DNA from: Rutpela maculata
Lineage: Eukaryota; Arthropoda; Insecta; Coleoptera; Cerambycidae
NCBI GenBank assembly: GCA_936432065.2
Contig: OW386291.2
Location: forward strand, 102,303,823-102,367,822
Reading direction: 5' to 3'
DNA length: 64,000 nt
Below the pieces are notes generated by a model. It did not search any database. It was not told where the DNA came from and saw only the letters and a program-made list of their open reading frames with translations. Below, one piece after another: positions 54,424 through 64,000 of the stretch (position 1 is the first letter of the stretch; every line of letters starts with the position of its first letter). Made by a program: the position numbers and the translations under genes.

Positions 54424-56816
54424 AAAGGGCATAGCAGGATAAGCATGTGTTAGGTGCCCCCGCACCAATCGGGTCGAAATTTTTAGCACAAGTTGATAGT
54501 AGTGTTAGATGAAATTTCCCAAAATATTATTTTTGGAAAATCATTTTTACGGGAGTTATGGGGGTAAAAAGAAAAATGAAAAAAAAATTTTTTCTCGAGA
54601 ACGGGTAAACCGATTTTCATGAAAAAAATATATGTTATGGCTTTTGATGGTGCAAATATGGGAAAAAATTATTGGACCCATTCGTCAAAAAAAAGTGGTG
54701 AAGAAATTTTTTCAAAATAAAAAAAAAAATTTTTTTAGGGGATGTTCCAGAGGCACACCCACCATTTTCTTCCAAATAAATGCTTATATGCCCCTTTAAA
54801 ACATATCCAATTTTCAAAGCGATCGGAAGGGTACAACATACTCAAAATTGATAATCATTGGCAGACTGCGGGCGGCGTGTAGTCTATGTAATGAAGCATT
54901 ATAAGACGACTCTTTTGTAAATATTTCGTGCAAAGACGAGATTACCTCCCCCCCCTTCGTTTTCGATGCAGGTGGTGGGAGAAGTTTTTGACCGCCGCAA
55001 CCCCCTGAAACGGCCATCCCTCTTATGGATCCCTTTATGTTTTCATATATAAACGGATTTGGGGAGTGATTTATCAACGGGTTATACTTGAAATAACATG
55101 GAAGATGATTATAGAGTAAGTTGAGTCCAGACAGCAGGTCTAAGGGGTTAATTAAACCCTTCCGAGGAGTGGAAAATCATTTTTTATCAAATAATTCGGG
55201 TTCAAACGCGTTTCCCCCGTTTTTGGGCTGATCATGGGAAAAATATTTATTTTTAGCTCCAACCCCCTCAAACGGGCAGAAATCACCTCTCACTCACCGT
55301 TTGAGAGATGAAGAGGGGTTGGAACTAAAAATGAATATTTTTCCCATGATCAGCCCAAAAACGGGGGAAACGCGTTTGAACCCGAATTATTTGATAAAAA
55401 ATGATTTTCCACTCCTCGGACGGGTTTAATTAACTCCCTAGACCTGCTGTCTGGACTCAACTTACTCTATAATCATCTTCCATGTTATTTCAAGTATAAC
55501 CCGTTGATAAATGACTCTCCAGACCCGTATAGAAAACAAAGAGATCCATAAGGAGGTTTTCGGCGGTCAAAAACTTCTCCCACCACCTGCATCGTGTTCA
55601 ACACCCTCGAAAACGGACGGAGGAAGGTAATTTCGTCTTTGCAAGAAATATTTACACTATTTCTGCCTTTATTACATAGACTAGCGGTTCATTACTACAT
55701 CTTACTATATCTTACTACAACGGTCACTAGCGGCCATTACAACCCTACCATTTAAATCAGTATCATTTAAATCAGTATCAAACTTCAAGAAGTGTGGTGC
55801 AAAAATTCTCTGACGTCAACTGTGGGGTCAAACAAAATCTAGTTTGAAAATCTGAAGATTTTGCAAGGATGACGTCCGCAGTCAGCCTACGAAAGAACTA
55901 GGAGGTTACAGTGCCTTTCACTAGTGAAGGTGCCTGTTTATTGTGAGTCCTCTTGCCTCTCATGAGTCGGGGTGTTTATTTATCGTGAGTCTCCTTGCCT
56001 CTAAATAATCGTTTGTTTATTGTAAGTTCCCCTGCCCCTCATTAGTCGAGGTGCTTGGTTATTATGAGTCCCCTTGCCTCTCACAATTCGGGTTGACTTT
56101 TTTGCGTGAGTCCTCCTGCCTCTCACGAATCAGGTTACTCTATATTGATGAGACTTTTCTTAGTCTTCATTCTTCAAGAACATCCCATAAAAAAAATTTT
56201 ATTTTGAAAAAATTTTTCAAAAAAGTTGCAGGGGGTTGCGGCGGTCAAAAGCTTCTCCCACCACTTGCATCGTGTTCAGCACCCTCGAAAATGAGGGGGA
56301 GAAGGTAATCTCGTCTTTTCACGAAATATTTACAAAAAAGTCGTGCTTCATTACATAGACTGCGCGCCGCCGCAGTCTGCCAATGATGATCAATTTTGAG
56401 TATGTTGTACCCTTCCGACCGCCTTGAAAATTGGATATGTTTTAAAGGGGCATATAAGCATTTATTTGGAAGAAAATGGTGGGTGTGCCTCTGGAACATC
56501 CTCTAAAAAAATTTTTTTTTTTTTTTGAAAAAATTTTTTTAGCACTTTTTTTCGACAAATGGGTTCAATAATTTTTTCCCACATTTGCACCATCAAAAGC
56601 CATAACATATATTTTTTTCATGAAAATCGGTTTATCCGTTCTCGAGAAAAAAATTTTTTTTCATTTTTCTTTTTACCCCCATAACTCCCGTAAAAATGAT
56701 TTTCCAAAAATAATATTTTGGGAAATTTCATCTAACACTACTATCAACTTGTGCTTAAAATTTCGACCCGATTGGTGCGGGGGCACCTAACACATGCTTA
56801 TCCTGCTATGCCCTTT
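54424..56816. mobile_element. 2.4-kb foldback with nested hairpin
   Basis: The left arm (54424-55000) contains AAAGGGCATAGCAGGATAAG, CGCACCAATCGGGTCGAAAT and GGAGAAGTTTTTGACCGCCG. The right arm (56220-56816) is its inverse. A second hairpin lies inside: 54880-55283 pairs with 55300-55690, centred near 55290, including TTTTTGGGCTGATCATGGG and CCAGACAGCAGGTCTA. One module (CCACCACCTGCATCG / CGGTCAAAA-CTTCTCCC) is therefore present three times. No terminal duplication was seen. Purine/pyrimidine runs (poly-A and poly-T of 10-15) mark the arms. Confidence 0.8.
55930..56145 (+). repeat. minisatellite, five ~42-bp units
   Basis: Units contain GTGAGTCC-CTTGCCTCTCA and TCGGG/TCGAG followed by GTTTATT-like spacers, at about 55933, 55973, 56013, 56047 and 56088. 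Units differ from one another at several positions. It lies between the second and third copies of the foldback module. Confidence 0.75.
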
Positions 56817-57302
56817 GTTCTCTAAAACAGAAAGTTTTTTTTAATATATAATTACTCACATTTAAACAGGTTAATTTTGGTTGTATCTTGTACACTTTAA
56901 GGACAAATACACCCTTGAAACTGAAGCAAGTATCACAAAAAAAAATGTAATAAAATTCGAATGGCACGGCACGTGCGTGAAAAAATATTGAAATTATGGA
57001 AGTATTATTGAACAAAACCTAATTGGGCGTGTAGTTAGCTGGGGTTCTTGTTTAAACTAGCAGGGTCCCCTTATAAAAATAGTTGTTTGATTTAACTTTT
57101 TTACAAGTGTTATCATTTTTTTAATTTCTTTAGGGAAAGATATAACCCTCACTTGCCGGTAGAGCGTGACAGGTAATATGGAGGAAAGGATAATGACTGC
57201 TTTTAGATTTATCCCATCGGCAATTTTAGAAAGAGTAGAAACCTTATTTGAAAAGCTCATAAAGATATATGTCAATCAAAATGTGCAACATGTGGAGCCT
57301 TA
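56817..57302. other. AT-rich DNA, nothing recognised
   Basis: No coding or repeat signal I can support. Confidence 0.4.
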
Positions 57303-57591
57303 TTAAGGTACGTACGCACTTGTAACAGAACTTCGTTGCGAACCTCGTCGTGTAACCGTGTGGATGGGACCCTGTAACCTCGTTGCGTAACGTCAGAGCG
57401 AACATGGGTGTTCGCGCCGAGGTTCGCAGCTTTCCCATCACTTGTCGGTATTCCTAAGTCACTTCAAAGGATGTTACTGTACGTGGTTACGCGAAGTCTG
57501 GACGTGTCCGAGCTTCTTCGTGTATCGTCTTATGAGGTGTTTAAATGTTTTCATATTCTTTACGTGTAGAATAGATAGTCGCGTTGTAAAT

Positions 57592-57636
57592 ATGGAGTGG
57601 ACGAAAGAAAATTCGATTCTTTTTTGTATAGGCCGC
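57592..57636 (+). pseudogene. N-terminus of a Harbinger Myb/MADF-like protein
   Basis: ATG at 57592 opens MEWTKENSILFCIGR, then a stop. MEWTxENxxxFIexY is a common start of the MADF/Myb-like accessory protein of Harbinger elements, where helix 1 of the DNA-binding domain begins. Only these 15 codons remain before the internal deletion. Confidence 0.5.
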
Positions 57637-57654
57637 TGATATGTTGAAACTTTA

Positions 57655-57789
57655 AATCAACGTACAACCACTATACTCCATTTCTAGAACACAAACGTGT
57701 CTACCACCATGTTTTCGGCTTTTTCTTTTTGTCGCACAATGAATATGAATATATGCCGCAGTCACAATTTGCAGTTTATTATTGTCCAT
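57655..57789 (-). pseudogene. N-terminus of a Harbinger (HARBI1-like) transposase
   Basis: ATG at 57789 (minus) opens MDNNKLQIVTAAYIHIHCAT, KRKSRKHGGRHV. Starts of this type (MDxxxLAIVAAAYI-, KKKRRKxWVHP) are usual for insect Harbinger transposases. The DDE domain is missing; only about 40 codons remain, with a damaged WVHP motif. Confidence 0.55.
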
Positions 57790-58333
57790 GGTTTCGATAA
57801 ACGTCTATCTTCCCATCTTTTCCAAACACAAAGTAACTGACAGGACTGCGAACAACATGGAAAACGGAATGTTCGCGACGCAACGGAGTTTTGTTCGGGG
57901 ATAATTTTTCCGTCACATGTTAACACGTATCATGACCTAGCTTTGACCCTGTTCGCGACGAAGTTACGCATCGAGGTTTTGTTACAAGTACGTACGTACC
58001 TTTATATTTTTTTCTGTCGAATTACTAGAAACCTCTATTTGTTCTATTCTATTTATTTTTAAGTTTATTCTTGAATTTTATACTTATTGCTCAATAAACC
58101 AAAAATGGTCACGAATAGCTGTAGGCATGTGCATACATTTTTTATTTTTAAAAATTTCAATATATAACAGTCTAGTGGTTCATGGTGATCGGACGTGTTT
58201 TACGCAGTGCTTGTAGGGCCCAAACAACTCTTGGGACTTTCCCAATTATAAATGATAATATAACGGATACCCCGCAAAGTGCAAGACCGTGTAATTTGCT
58301 ATCTGAGTTGTATAGCAGTTATTATTAATAAAA

Positions 58334-59440
58334 ATGGCACCTGATACCAAAGGACAATTAGAAAAACGTCAAATGGATGAAATAATTACATTTTGTAATA
58401 GTGAGGTTTTTAAATGCATAATTAGTGAAACAGTGCAAGGTAAAACGAAGCATCGACATGAAGAAATTGTCCAGCTAAAAACTGAAGTTAAAAACTTAAT
58501 TGATTCAAATAAAGATTTAATTAAGGTACTAACAAATCATCAATCTGTAACTAACGACAAATTTTACGAAATGATGTCCGATTTTACGAAGGTTGTTACC
58601 GAAAAAGTTTCCGAAATTGCCCAACCCACCTCTCTTGCACCCGCCATACCTACTGTCTCATATGCTGATAAATTACGCCCTGGTAATTAGCAAAAAATTG
58701 TCGTTAAACCGAAAAATCCCAATCAAGTCAATGCACCAACCAAATCAGACATATTAAATTCAGATAATCCAATTAACTTGAACATAAAAATTGAAAATGT
58801 AAAACATATAAAAAATGGAGGGATTGTATTGGGATGCAGCATCTCGGAGGAAGCTACCAAGTTTAAGAAGTTAGCAGAAGAAAAACTCCCTTCACCCTAT
58901 GAAGTTCATGAATTAAAAAGTTTCCATCCACAAATCAAAATCGTAGGGATCACCCATAACATTGAAGAAGAAATTCTACTCCAGTACATTAGAAAGAAAA
59001 AAGACGCTATCTTCGATGTTAATTCTGAGTGCAAACGAATACGACTTTGGCCTACGAAAAAGAATAGAAACATTTATCAGGCTGCATTGCAGGTGGATAG
59101 TTCGACATAGGTACTTAATCAAGATCATATACTTATGGGGCTGGATGGACGTACTGTGTATGATGCAATTTCTGTGCCACGCTGTTTTTCTTGTAATGGC
59201 TATTTTCATAGTAAGAAGTCATGTAAAAATAATATGTCATGTCCCATATGTTCGAAAGACCATGATTTAAAAGACTGTCCGAAAGACAGTAAACAATGTT
59301 GTATTAACTGCCATAATATTAAACTACAATAAAAAACAGATATCAAAATAGGTCATACAGTCTGGGACTATGAAAACTGTTTTGCATATAAAAAAACGCT
59401 GGAAAAATTGAAAAGTGATCTATTTGGGGCACCCATATAG
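58334..59440 (+). pseudogene. LINE ORF1 (Gag-like, CCHC zinc knuckles)
   Basis: One frame runs 368 codons from ATG 58334 to TAG 59438-59440, interrupted by three in-frame stops (TAG 58688, TAG 59108, TAA 59330) and no frameshift. N-terminal part: charged, likely coiled coil (EEIVQLKTEVKNLI). Then SYADKLRPGN, a folded-domain-like region (EATKFKKLAEEKLPSPYEV, RLWPTKKNRNIYQAALQV) and zinc knuckles CFSCNGYFHSKKSC (C-x2-C-x4-H-x4-C) and CPICSKDHDLKDC, then CCINC. It ends with GHTVWDYENC and LEKLKSDLFG. This is the RNA-binding ORF1 protein of a Jockey-type LINE. Three stops without indels suggest moderate age. Confidence 0.8.
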
Positions 59441-59446
59441 CAAATA

Positions 59447-60770
59447 TTGACACCTTCTTCCTTCAGTCAATTAGTAACTGATAATAGTCCCTCTTTAAAT
59501 GTTTCTTCTAAAAATGTTAACCGCGTGCCTAAATTGTCAGTATATTATCAGAACACGCGTGGAGTAAATAGCAAAACCACTCGCCTATTTAATGCTGCGA
59601 ATTCAAGCGAATATTCTGTCATTGCAGTCACAGAAAGCTGGTTAGAATCAGGAGTAAATAGCTCAGAGTTACTCGATCTTAATAAGCATTGTGTATATCG
59701 GTGTGATCGCGATTTTATTGATACTAAATGCACAAGAGGCGGAGGGGTCATGCTTGCTATTGATGCCTCTCTCTACTCTGCAGATCTAAAATTAAAAGCA
59801 ACCACACATTTCAAAGAATTACACTTTATTGACATTCTTGGGGTTCAGATTAAGGTAGATTTTTATTGCCACTATATAATTTTAATTTATATACCACCCA
59901 ATACGACCCTTGAATGTTACGACTCGGTATTTGAAATTATTGCCTCACTGGAATTTATTCATAATAATAATGTTTTATTTCTAGGTGACTTTAATTTTAA
60001 TGAATATTCCAATTACTCACTTTCGTTAACGCCTACAAGTCGTATTACTTCTCTAATAAATTTTAGTAATTTTCTAAATCTTGAACATTACAATCATATA
60101 AAAACAGGAACGATAACATTTTAGACTTAGTCTTATCACATATCAATTGTACAGTAGACAATGCTCCCGACATTTTAGTTAATGAAGATATTCATCATCC
60201 AGCGCTCCTAATATTATTTAATGTATATAAAAAATATAAAAATAATAAGAACGTTGTTAATCTGACGTACTATAACTACCGCAAAGCTAATCTGGTTGAC
60301 CTCTATCCAAAATTTAGTAGACATTGATTGGCATTTTCTATTCAATATTCCGGATGTAAATTATGCCTTCGAACAATTTTATGAAAAAATATATGCTGTT
60401 CTTGACTACTGTTCCAAAAACTGTAATCATCAAAGGCAAGAGTTACCCACCTTGGTATAACTCCAATATAATTAAAAATATTAAACTGAAACATAGAGCA
60501 TGGCGTGATTACAAAAACCTTGATGATCCTCTTGCACTCGAGGAGTTTAAATTATTAAGAACTTATGTCAAAACTCAGGTTGATATTGAATATAAAAAAT
60601 ATTGTAGTGACATTGAAAAAAATATTAAAACCAATCCCAACAAGTTTTGGCAGTTTATAGACAATAAAAAAGCTAGTAATAATTTACCGGCAGATATGTA
60701 CTACAAAGATAGACATTATGTTAGCAACAATGAGCTGGTAAATGGTTTTGCTGAATACTTTTGTATTTGC
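59447..60770 (+). pseudogene. LINE ORF2, AP-endonuclease and RT start
   Basis: It begins six bases after the ORF1 stop, in the same frame, without an upstream ATG (first codon TTG at 59447). Endonuclease motifs in order: LSVYYQNTRG, VIAVTESWLESG, RGGGVMLAID, IYIPPN, VLFLGDFNFNEY (to 60005). Near 60110 a one-base loss in an A run shifts the frame to DNILDLVLS and EDIHHPALL (the SDH motif is lost). A second shift leads to FYEKIYAVLDYC, KSYPPWYNSNIIKNIKLKHR, EFKLLRTYVKTQVDIEYKKY, NPNKFWQFIDNKKASNN and NELVNGFAEYF, where it stops abruptly at about 60765. These are the linker and RT start of a Jockey ORF2. Confidence 0.85.
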
Positions 60771-60774
60771 TTTA

Positions 60775-61700
60775 TGTTTGTTTACTTTTATGTCTATTTT
60801 ACTGCATTTTATTTTACAATAAGAACACTGCATAACCTGTTCGTTTTATTCCCAAAATAAAAAACAGTCTAAGAAACTTATAAACTATGGTATTAGCCTC
60901 ATATCATAAGAACGTACATCAACGGCGTCAGTTTCTAAGAAAGAAATTGGAAGCGTAAAACTACGACGCGCTGCTGGGAACTGTGAGAGAGGAGTCATAC
61001 AGTACGATTACTCGTCATCAGAAGTATATTTTTAGTTAAAGTCGTTTGGCGACGGGTTTAACAAAGTATGACCCCAACGTAAAAGTAGTAGGGCCTGCAA
61101 TTTGCGAAACGAAAACTGTATTTATATGGCTGCCGTTCTGAACGGGTTAATATATTCTATTTTATTTTTGTTCTTCTATTTCTCCTGTTCTGGCGTTATA
61201 GCCTTGGATGATTTTAAGCTACTGCATCGTCATGTCTTCATTAAGCTCTATCGTGTGCCCTTGTTCTGCAAATTCATTACTTACATCCCTTTTAGATCAT
61301 GTCTTAATCTCCACTTTCTAGTTTTTCCAACTACGTTTTCCTAGAGGTTTCCACTTCTCTACTTTTTTGTTCACCTTTTCCTTCAACTTTCACTACATGT
61401 GGCAATCATCATATTCATTGAACCTTAACAAAATGTGACTATATCTATTTCGTCGATCGGTCTATATAAGTTATCGGTTTTTCACAATTAATTAGCAATA
61501 TTCCTTTTGTACTTGACTCGATACAGTCCAACTTTCTTTACATTTGAATATCCAGAGTAGTTTTCATCACCTCTTGTCAAGCTGCCGGAATCTATAAATG
61601 TGGCAACAGGCCTTATGATGGTGTCGTTAGGTATATTTTCTATCTCAGATTTCCTGTTCTCTCATTTGCAGTTTGCAAAAGATTGTTATACTATTTGCTA
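60775..61700. other. AT-rich DNA, nothing firm
   Basis: A plus-strand frame at 61102-61344 is hydrophobic but has no known motif. The junction at about 60770 is where the LINE ends abruptly. Confidence 0.4.
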
Positions 61701-61712
61701 GTAATTTAAGCC

Positions 61713-61862
61713 TCTTCATTATCAAAGTTGTTGTTATTTTCGTCAATAAGTGATTTCACGTATGTGACGATTTCAGCTGGTCTAAACTGATATTCCACGA
61801 TACAGAATCTTTGCTTACGGTTGCAAATTATCTTCTTGCAGTGCGCATATTCCAGATTTATG
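61713..61862 (-). other. coding-like stretch, unknown
   Basis: The minus strand is open for about 49 codons: EYAHCKKIICNRKQRFCIVE, YQFRPAEIVTYVKSLIDENN and NNFDNEEA, then a stop. It has cysteines (C-x4-C) and a plausible codon pattern, but no start and no recognised family. It may be a relic of an element protein. Confidence 0.2.
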
Positions 61863-61869
61863 TACATGG

Positions 61870-62815
61870 AGCATTTTTGAATTGATTAAATATGGTAAAA
61901 GTATGTTGCAATGAGCTAGAACTGCATCATCGTTAGCACTGAGACACATTCTGATAGTCAACTTTATCACTAATTGCAAAATGAGCGTCAATACAAAAAT
62001 ACGTGCTGGATCGTAGAAGTATTTCTTTGCCGAGAAGAGACACAAAGCGACAGACAAACATAGCATTGAAAATAATGATCAAAATGATATAAGTGAAATA
62101 AAAACAAACAGTTAAAATTTTCAAAATTATGAGCATTATTAAATATTACTATTTAAAACATAAGGTACTTGCATGGCTAGTTATCATTTGTTTGCAAATT
62201 TTTGTTTCAATTTCCATTAGGCATATATTAAAGTACAGTGTGAAACGGGTTTCATAAGTCCTGTTAATATGAGAAAATCCCTTCTGCTGCGGACTGAGCC
62301 ATGTGAAGACAGCAGCAGGTGGACGTTCCAGCGGTCTATTGGCGATATTTTATATGAATATTAGATACCCTTAAACGTGAACCCTTGGAGAAATTTGTTA
62401 CTCTTAAATAAAATACTTTTATGGTTCCAGAATTTTATATTTATATTCGGAAAATGCCGTACTTATCAGTTACTTACGTACTAAAAAGAAGGGTGAAATG
62501 TCGTAAATTGTTTACTATGTGTTTAGTTACAAACTTGTATGGCTAGAGAGTAAATATACCATTACAAAAATGCACAATAATTACAAACGTCAATAACCCT
62601 TATTTTTGGCAGCCCGTTTTCCCTCGCACTATTATACGATGCCGGAATATAAAGTAGCACACTGCTGTTCATCCCTGTTAATATTACATACTGTAAGAAA
62701 ACGTGGTGTGCTGATGCGCAGATGTAACGTCATTGTGCGAAAATTTTGGTTATTTTCATAATTTTCAGAAAAATATGACAATGATTTTACAAATTTTATT
62801 AAATAAATTAATAAA
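61870..62815. other. AT-rich DNA, nothing recognised
   Basis: No shared repeat and no convincing coding frame. Confidence 0.4.
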
Positions 62816-62819
62816 CATT

Positions 62820-63145
62820 ATTCTCTTCGCCTATTAGTTGAACTTTTTATATAATTGGTGCACATTTTATAGGATACCAATGCATTGTTTTTGTAAATAA
62901 AGTTAATTTTTTGGACATTTTAAATTTTATTACACCTATTTAGTTAAAAAAAAACGTAAAAAAACTTCATCTAACCCGTCTGCGTTTCGAATTCGCAACT
63001 TTTGAATTTCAAGACAAAACTGAAACCATTAGACCACAATTCACCACTCTGAAAATTGTTAATATGTCTAATATATCTTCATTTGAGCAATCATGTTTCA
63101 ACATTTGGATATTATATTGTAAAGAAATGTATATTGGTAAAATAT
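62820..63145 (+). repeat. composite interspersed repeat, internal part with tRNA-like module
   Basis: It carries TTCTCTTCGCC, the CACATTTTATAGGATACC block, TTTTAAATTTTATTACACC, the minus-strand tRNA-like module (B box at 62984-62994, A box at 63026-63036) and TTGGATATTATATTGTAAAG, in the same order as 7735-8030. Head, microsatellite and foldback tail are missing. Confidence 0.65.
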
Positions 63146-63152
63146 ATACATA

Positions 63153-63415
63153 AAAGGTTTCAGGCTTATTCTAAAAGCTTGTTTATTGAGGCTACATAAA
63201 AATATTGACGACATGTAACAATTCTAACCTAGCATTCGGTTTCAGCACCCCAAAATACATATAGAAACATGGGTAAACTCGTTTAACAATTCAATTTACT
63301 TTTCACCCGGTTTCAGGCTTGTTCTAAGCTGTTTATTGAACTTACATAAAAAATATTGACGACATGTGACAATTCTGACCTCGGATTCGTTTTGAGCGCC
63401 CAAAAATACATATAA
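63153..63415 (+). repeat. two ~150-bp direct repeats
   Basis: GTTTCAGGCTTATTCTAA, GCTTGTTTATTGA, AATATTGACGACATGTAAC and CCAAAATACATATA (63153-63260) recur with small changes at 63310-63415. Confidence 0.8.
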
Positions 63416-63636
63416 TAGATATGATAGTCGGTAAAAAAGTAGATGACACTTTGTATTTTTTGTGTGCCTGTGTAATGTATCCCGTTCTGTAGAAAGAGCC
63501 TATTTAGAAATATTAGAAATATTTCACATTTTTTTTACTAGTATAAAAATAAAATAATGTATCATGCAACGAACTAAAGATCCATGTATGACTTGTCATA
63601 AACTGTCAGTTTAAAATTTGACGTCGGGTTTTCTAC

Positions 63637-63880
63637 CAAAAAAAATCTGCTCCAAGGACTAAACCTATCATGCCTTAAGTATTTTTGTGAGCTGTATCTG
63701 AATTTTTATTTAAAAAAATTTTCTACCATGTAGATTTCGAGTAAATCCCGGTTTTTATTGTCAAAAAACTGTATTTTGACGAAAAAACTGGGATTTACTC
63801 GAAATCTATGTGGTAAAAAATTTTTTAAATTGAAAGGTCGGATTCACCACGCAAAAATACATACAGTACAGTAAGCAAAG
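63637..63880. mobile_element. palindromic element of the CAGGTCTAC family
   Basis: The left half equals the repeat at 44503-44640 (CTGCTCCAAGGACTAAACCT, GATTTCGAGTAAATCCCG). The right half is largely its inverse (GGGATTTACTCGAAATC, about 63790), centred near 63775. Confidence 0.65.
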
Positions 63881-64000
63881 CAGTAGAAATGATAAAATTC
63901 CCGACCCGAAACGATAAAAGGAATTTCCTTAATTTTTTTCGTAATATGGTTTATAAAATATGTACATCAAAATCTATATTGTAGCATTACTTGCTTTTTA

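Larger units (their letters stand above)
57306..58001. mobile_element. PIF/Harbinger deletion derivative, TTA duplication
   Basis: It starts AGGTACGTACGCACTTGTAA and ends TTACAAGTACGTACGTACCT, flanked by TTA (57303-57305 and 58002-58004). A 3-bp TWA duplication is the PIF/Harbinger hallmark. Inside are the first codons of two divergent ORFs (57592 plus, 57789 minus). These match the usual Harbinger pair of Myb/MADF-like protein and transposase. The 0.7-kb length means most of both genes was deleted. Confidence 0.85.
58160..60770 (+). mobile_element. Jockey-like LINE, 5' part only
   Basis: A short 5' UTR (about 58169-58333) is followed by ORF1 (58334-59440) and the first ~440 codons of ORF2 (59447-60770). 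The RT catalytic region and 3' end are absent. This is the reverse of usual 5' truncation. GGACGTG at 58191-58197 matches the downstream promoter element found in Jockey-type 5' ends; a CAGTC initiator-like site is at 58168. The left neighbour is the Harbinger derivative, 165 bp away. Confidence 0.75.

Noticed and set aside
54252..54489. Two overlapping minus-strand frames with TPPSEIYMNV / SIRDLHERCN
   Set aside because: They look faintly protein-like, but no family could be named and they run into the foldback arm; not supported as a gene.
58976..59209. 77-codon minus-strand frame
   Set aside because: Shadow of the LINE ORF1 coding strand.

Overview
This window looks like strongly AT-rich nuclear DNA of an arthropod, most likely an insect. 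The evidence is the set of repeat classes: Tc1/mariner-type hairpin elements with CAGGGTG/CACCCTG ends and TA duplications, Jockey-like LINEs, a LINE of the I/R1/LOA type with RNase H, PIF/Harbinger and hAT elements, tRNA-derived and 5S-derived SINEs, and Helentron-like elements. I see no intact host protein gene, no rRNA or functional tRNA gene, no CRISPR array and nothing bacterial. The species cannot be named from the sequence.

Layout. 0.3-9.5 kb: a decayed DNA transposon whose transposase carries a WADNCTG/NKNW signature, then nested inverted repeats (2.0-6.2 kb), a satellite of about 230 bp (6.3-7.0 kb) and a composite repeat with an internal tRNA-like module (7.4-8.7 kb). 9.5-17 kb: a solitary hairpin arm, a non-autonomous hAT with perfect 8-bp target duplications, a mariner-like transposase relic containing a 62-bp intron-like segment, and two reverse transcriptase relics. 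18-28 kb: foldbacks, a 5S-derived SINE, further Helentron-like copies and a degenerate tandem array. 28.9-35.5 kb: two very large foldback elements almost back to back, each holding protein-coding debris in its loop. 36-46 kb: a Jockey-like LINE relic carrying two datable insertions (a Harbinger MITE with TAA duplications and an element with a 12-bp duplication), plus several transposase C-termini and the best 5S-derived SINE. 46.8-49.3 kb: a cluster of LINE ORF2 pieces, one with RT and RNase H. 50-57 kb: a 98-bp tandem duplication, nested elements, a tRNA-derived SINE and a 2.4-kb foldback. 57.3-60.8 kb: a Harbinger deletion derivative keeping the starts of both divergent ORFs, followed by the 5' part of a LINE (ORF1, endonuclease, RT start). 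61-64 kb: sparse repeats.

The parts do not form a host pathway. The window is a graveyard of mobile elements. Its value lies in nested insertions that supply empty sites and relative ages, and in a Helentron-like family (seven copies) whose ends can be defined to the base.
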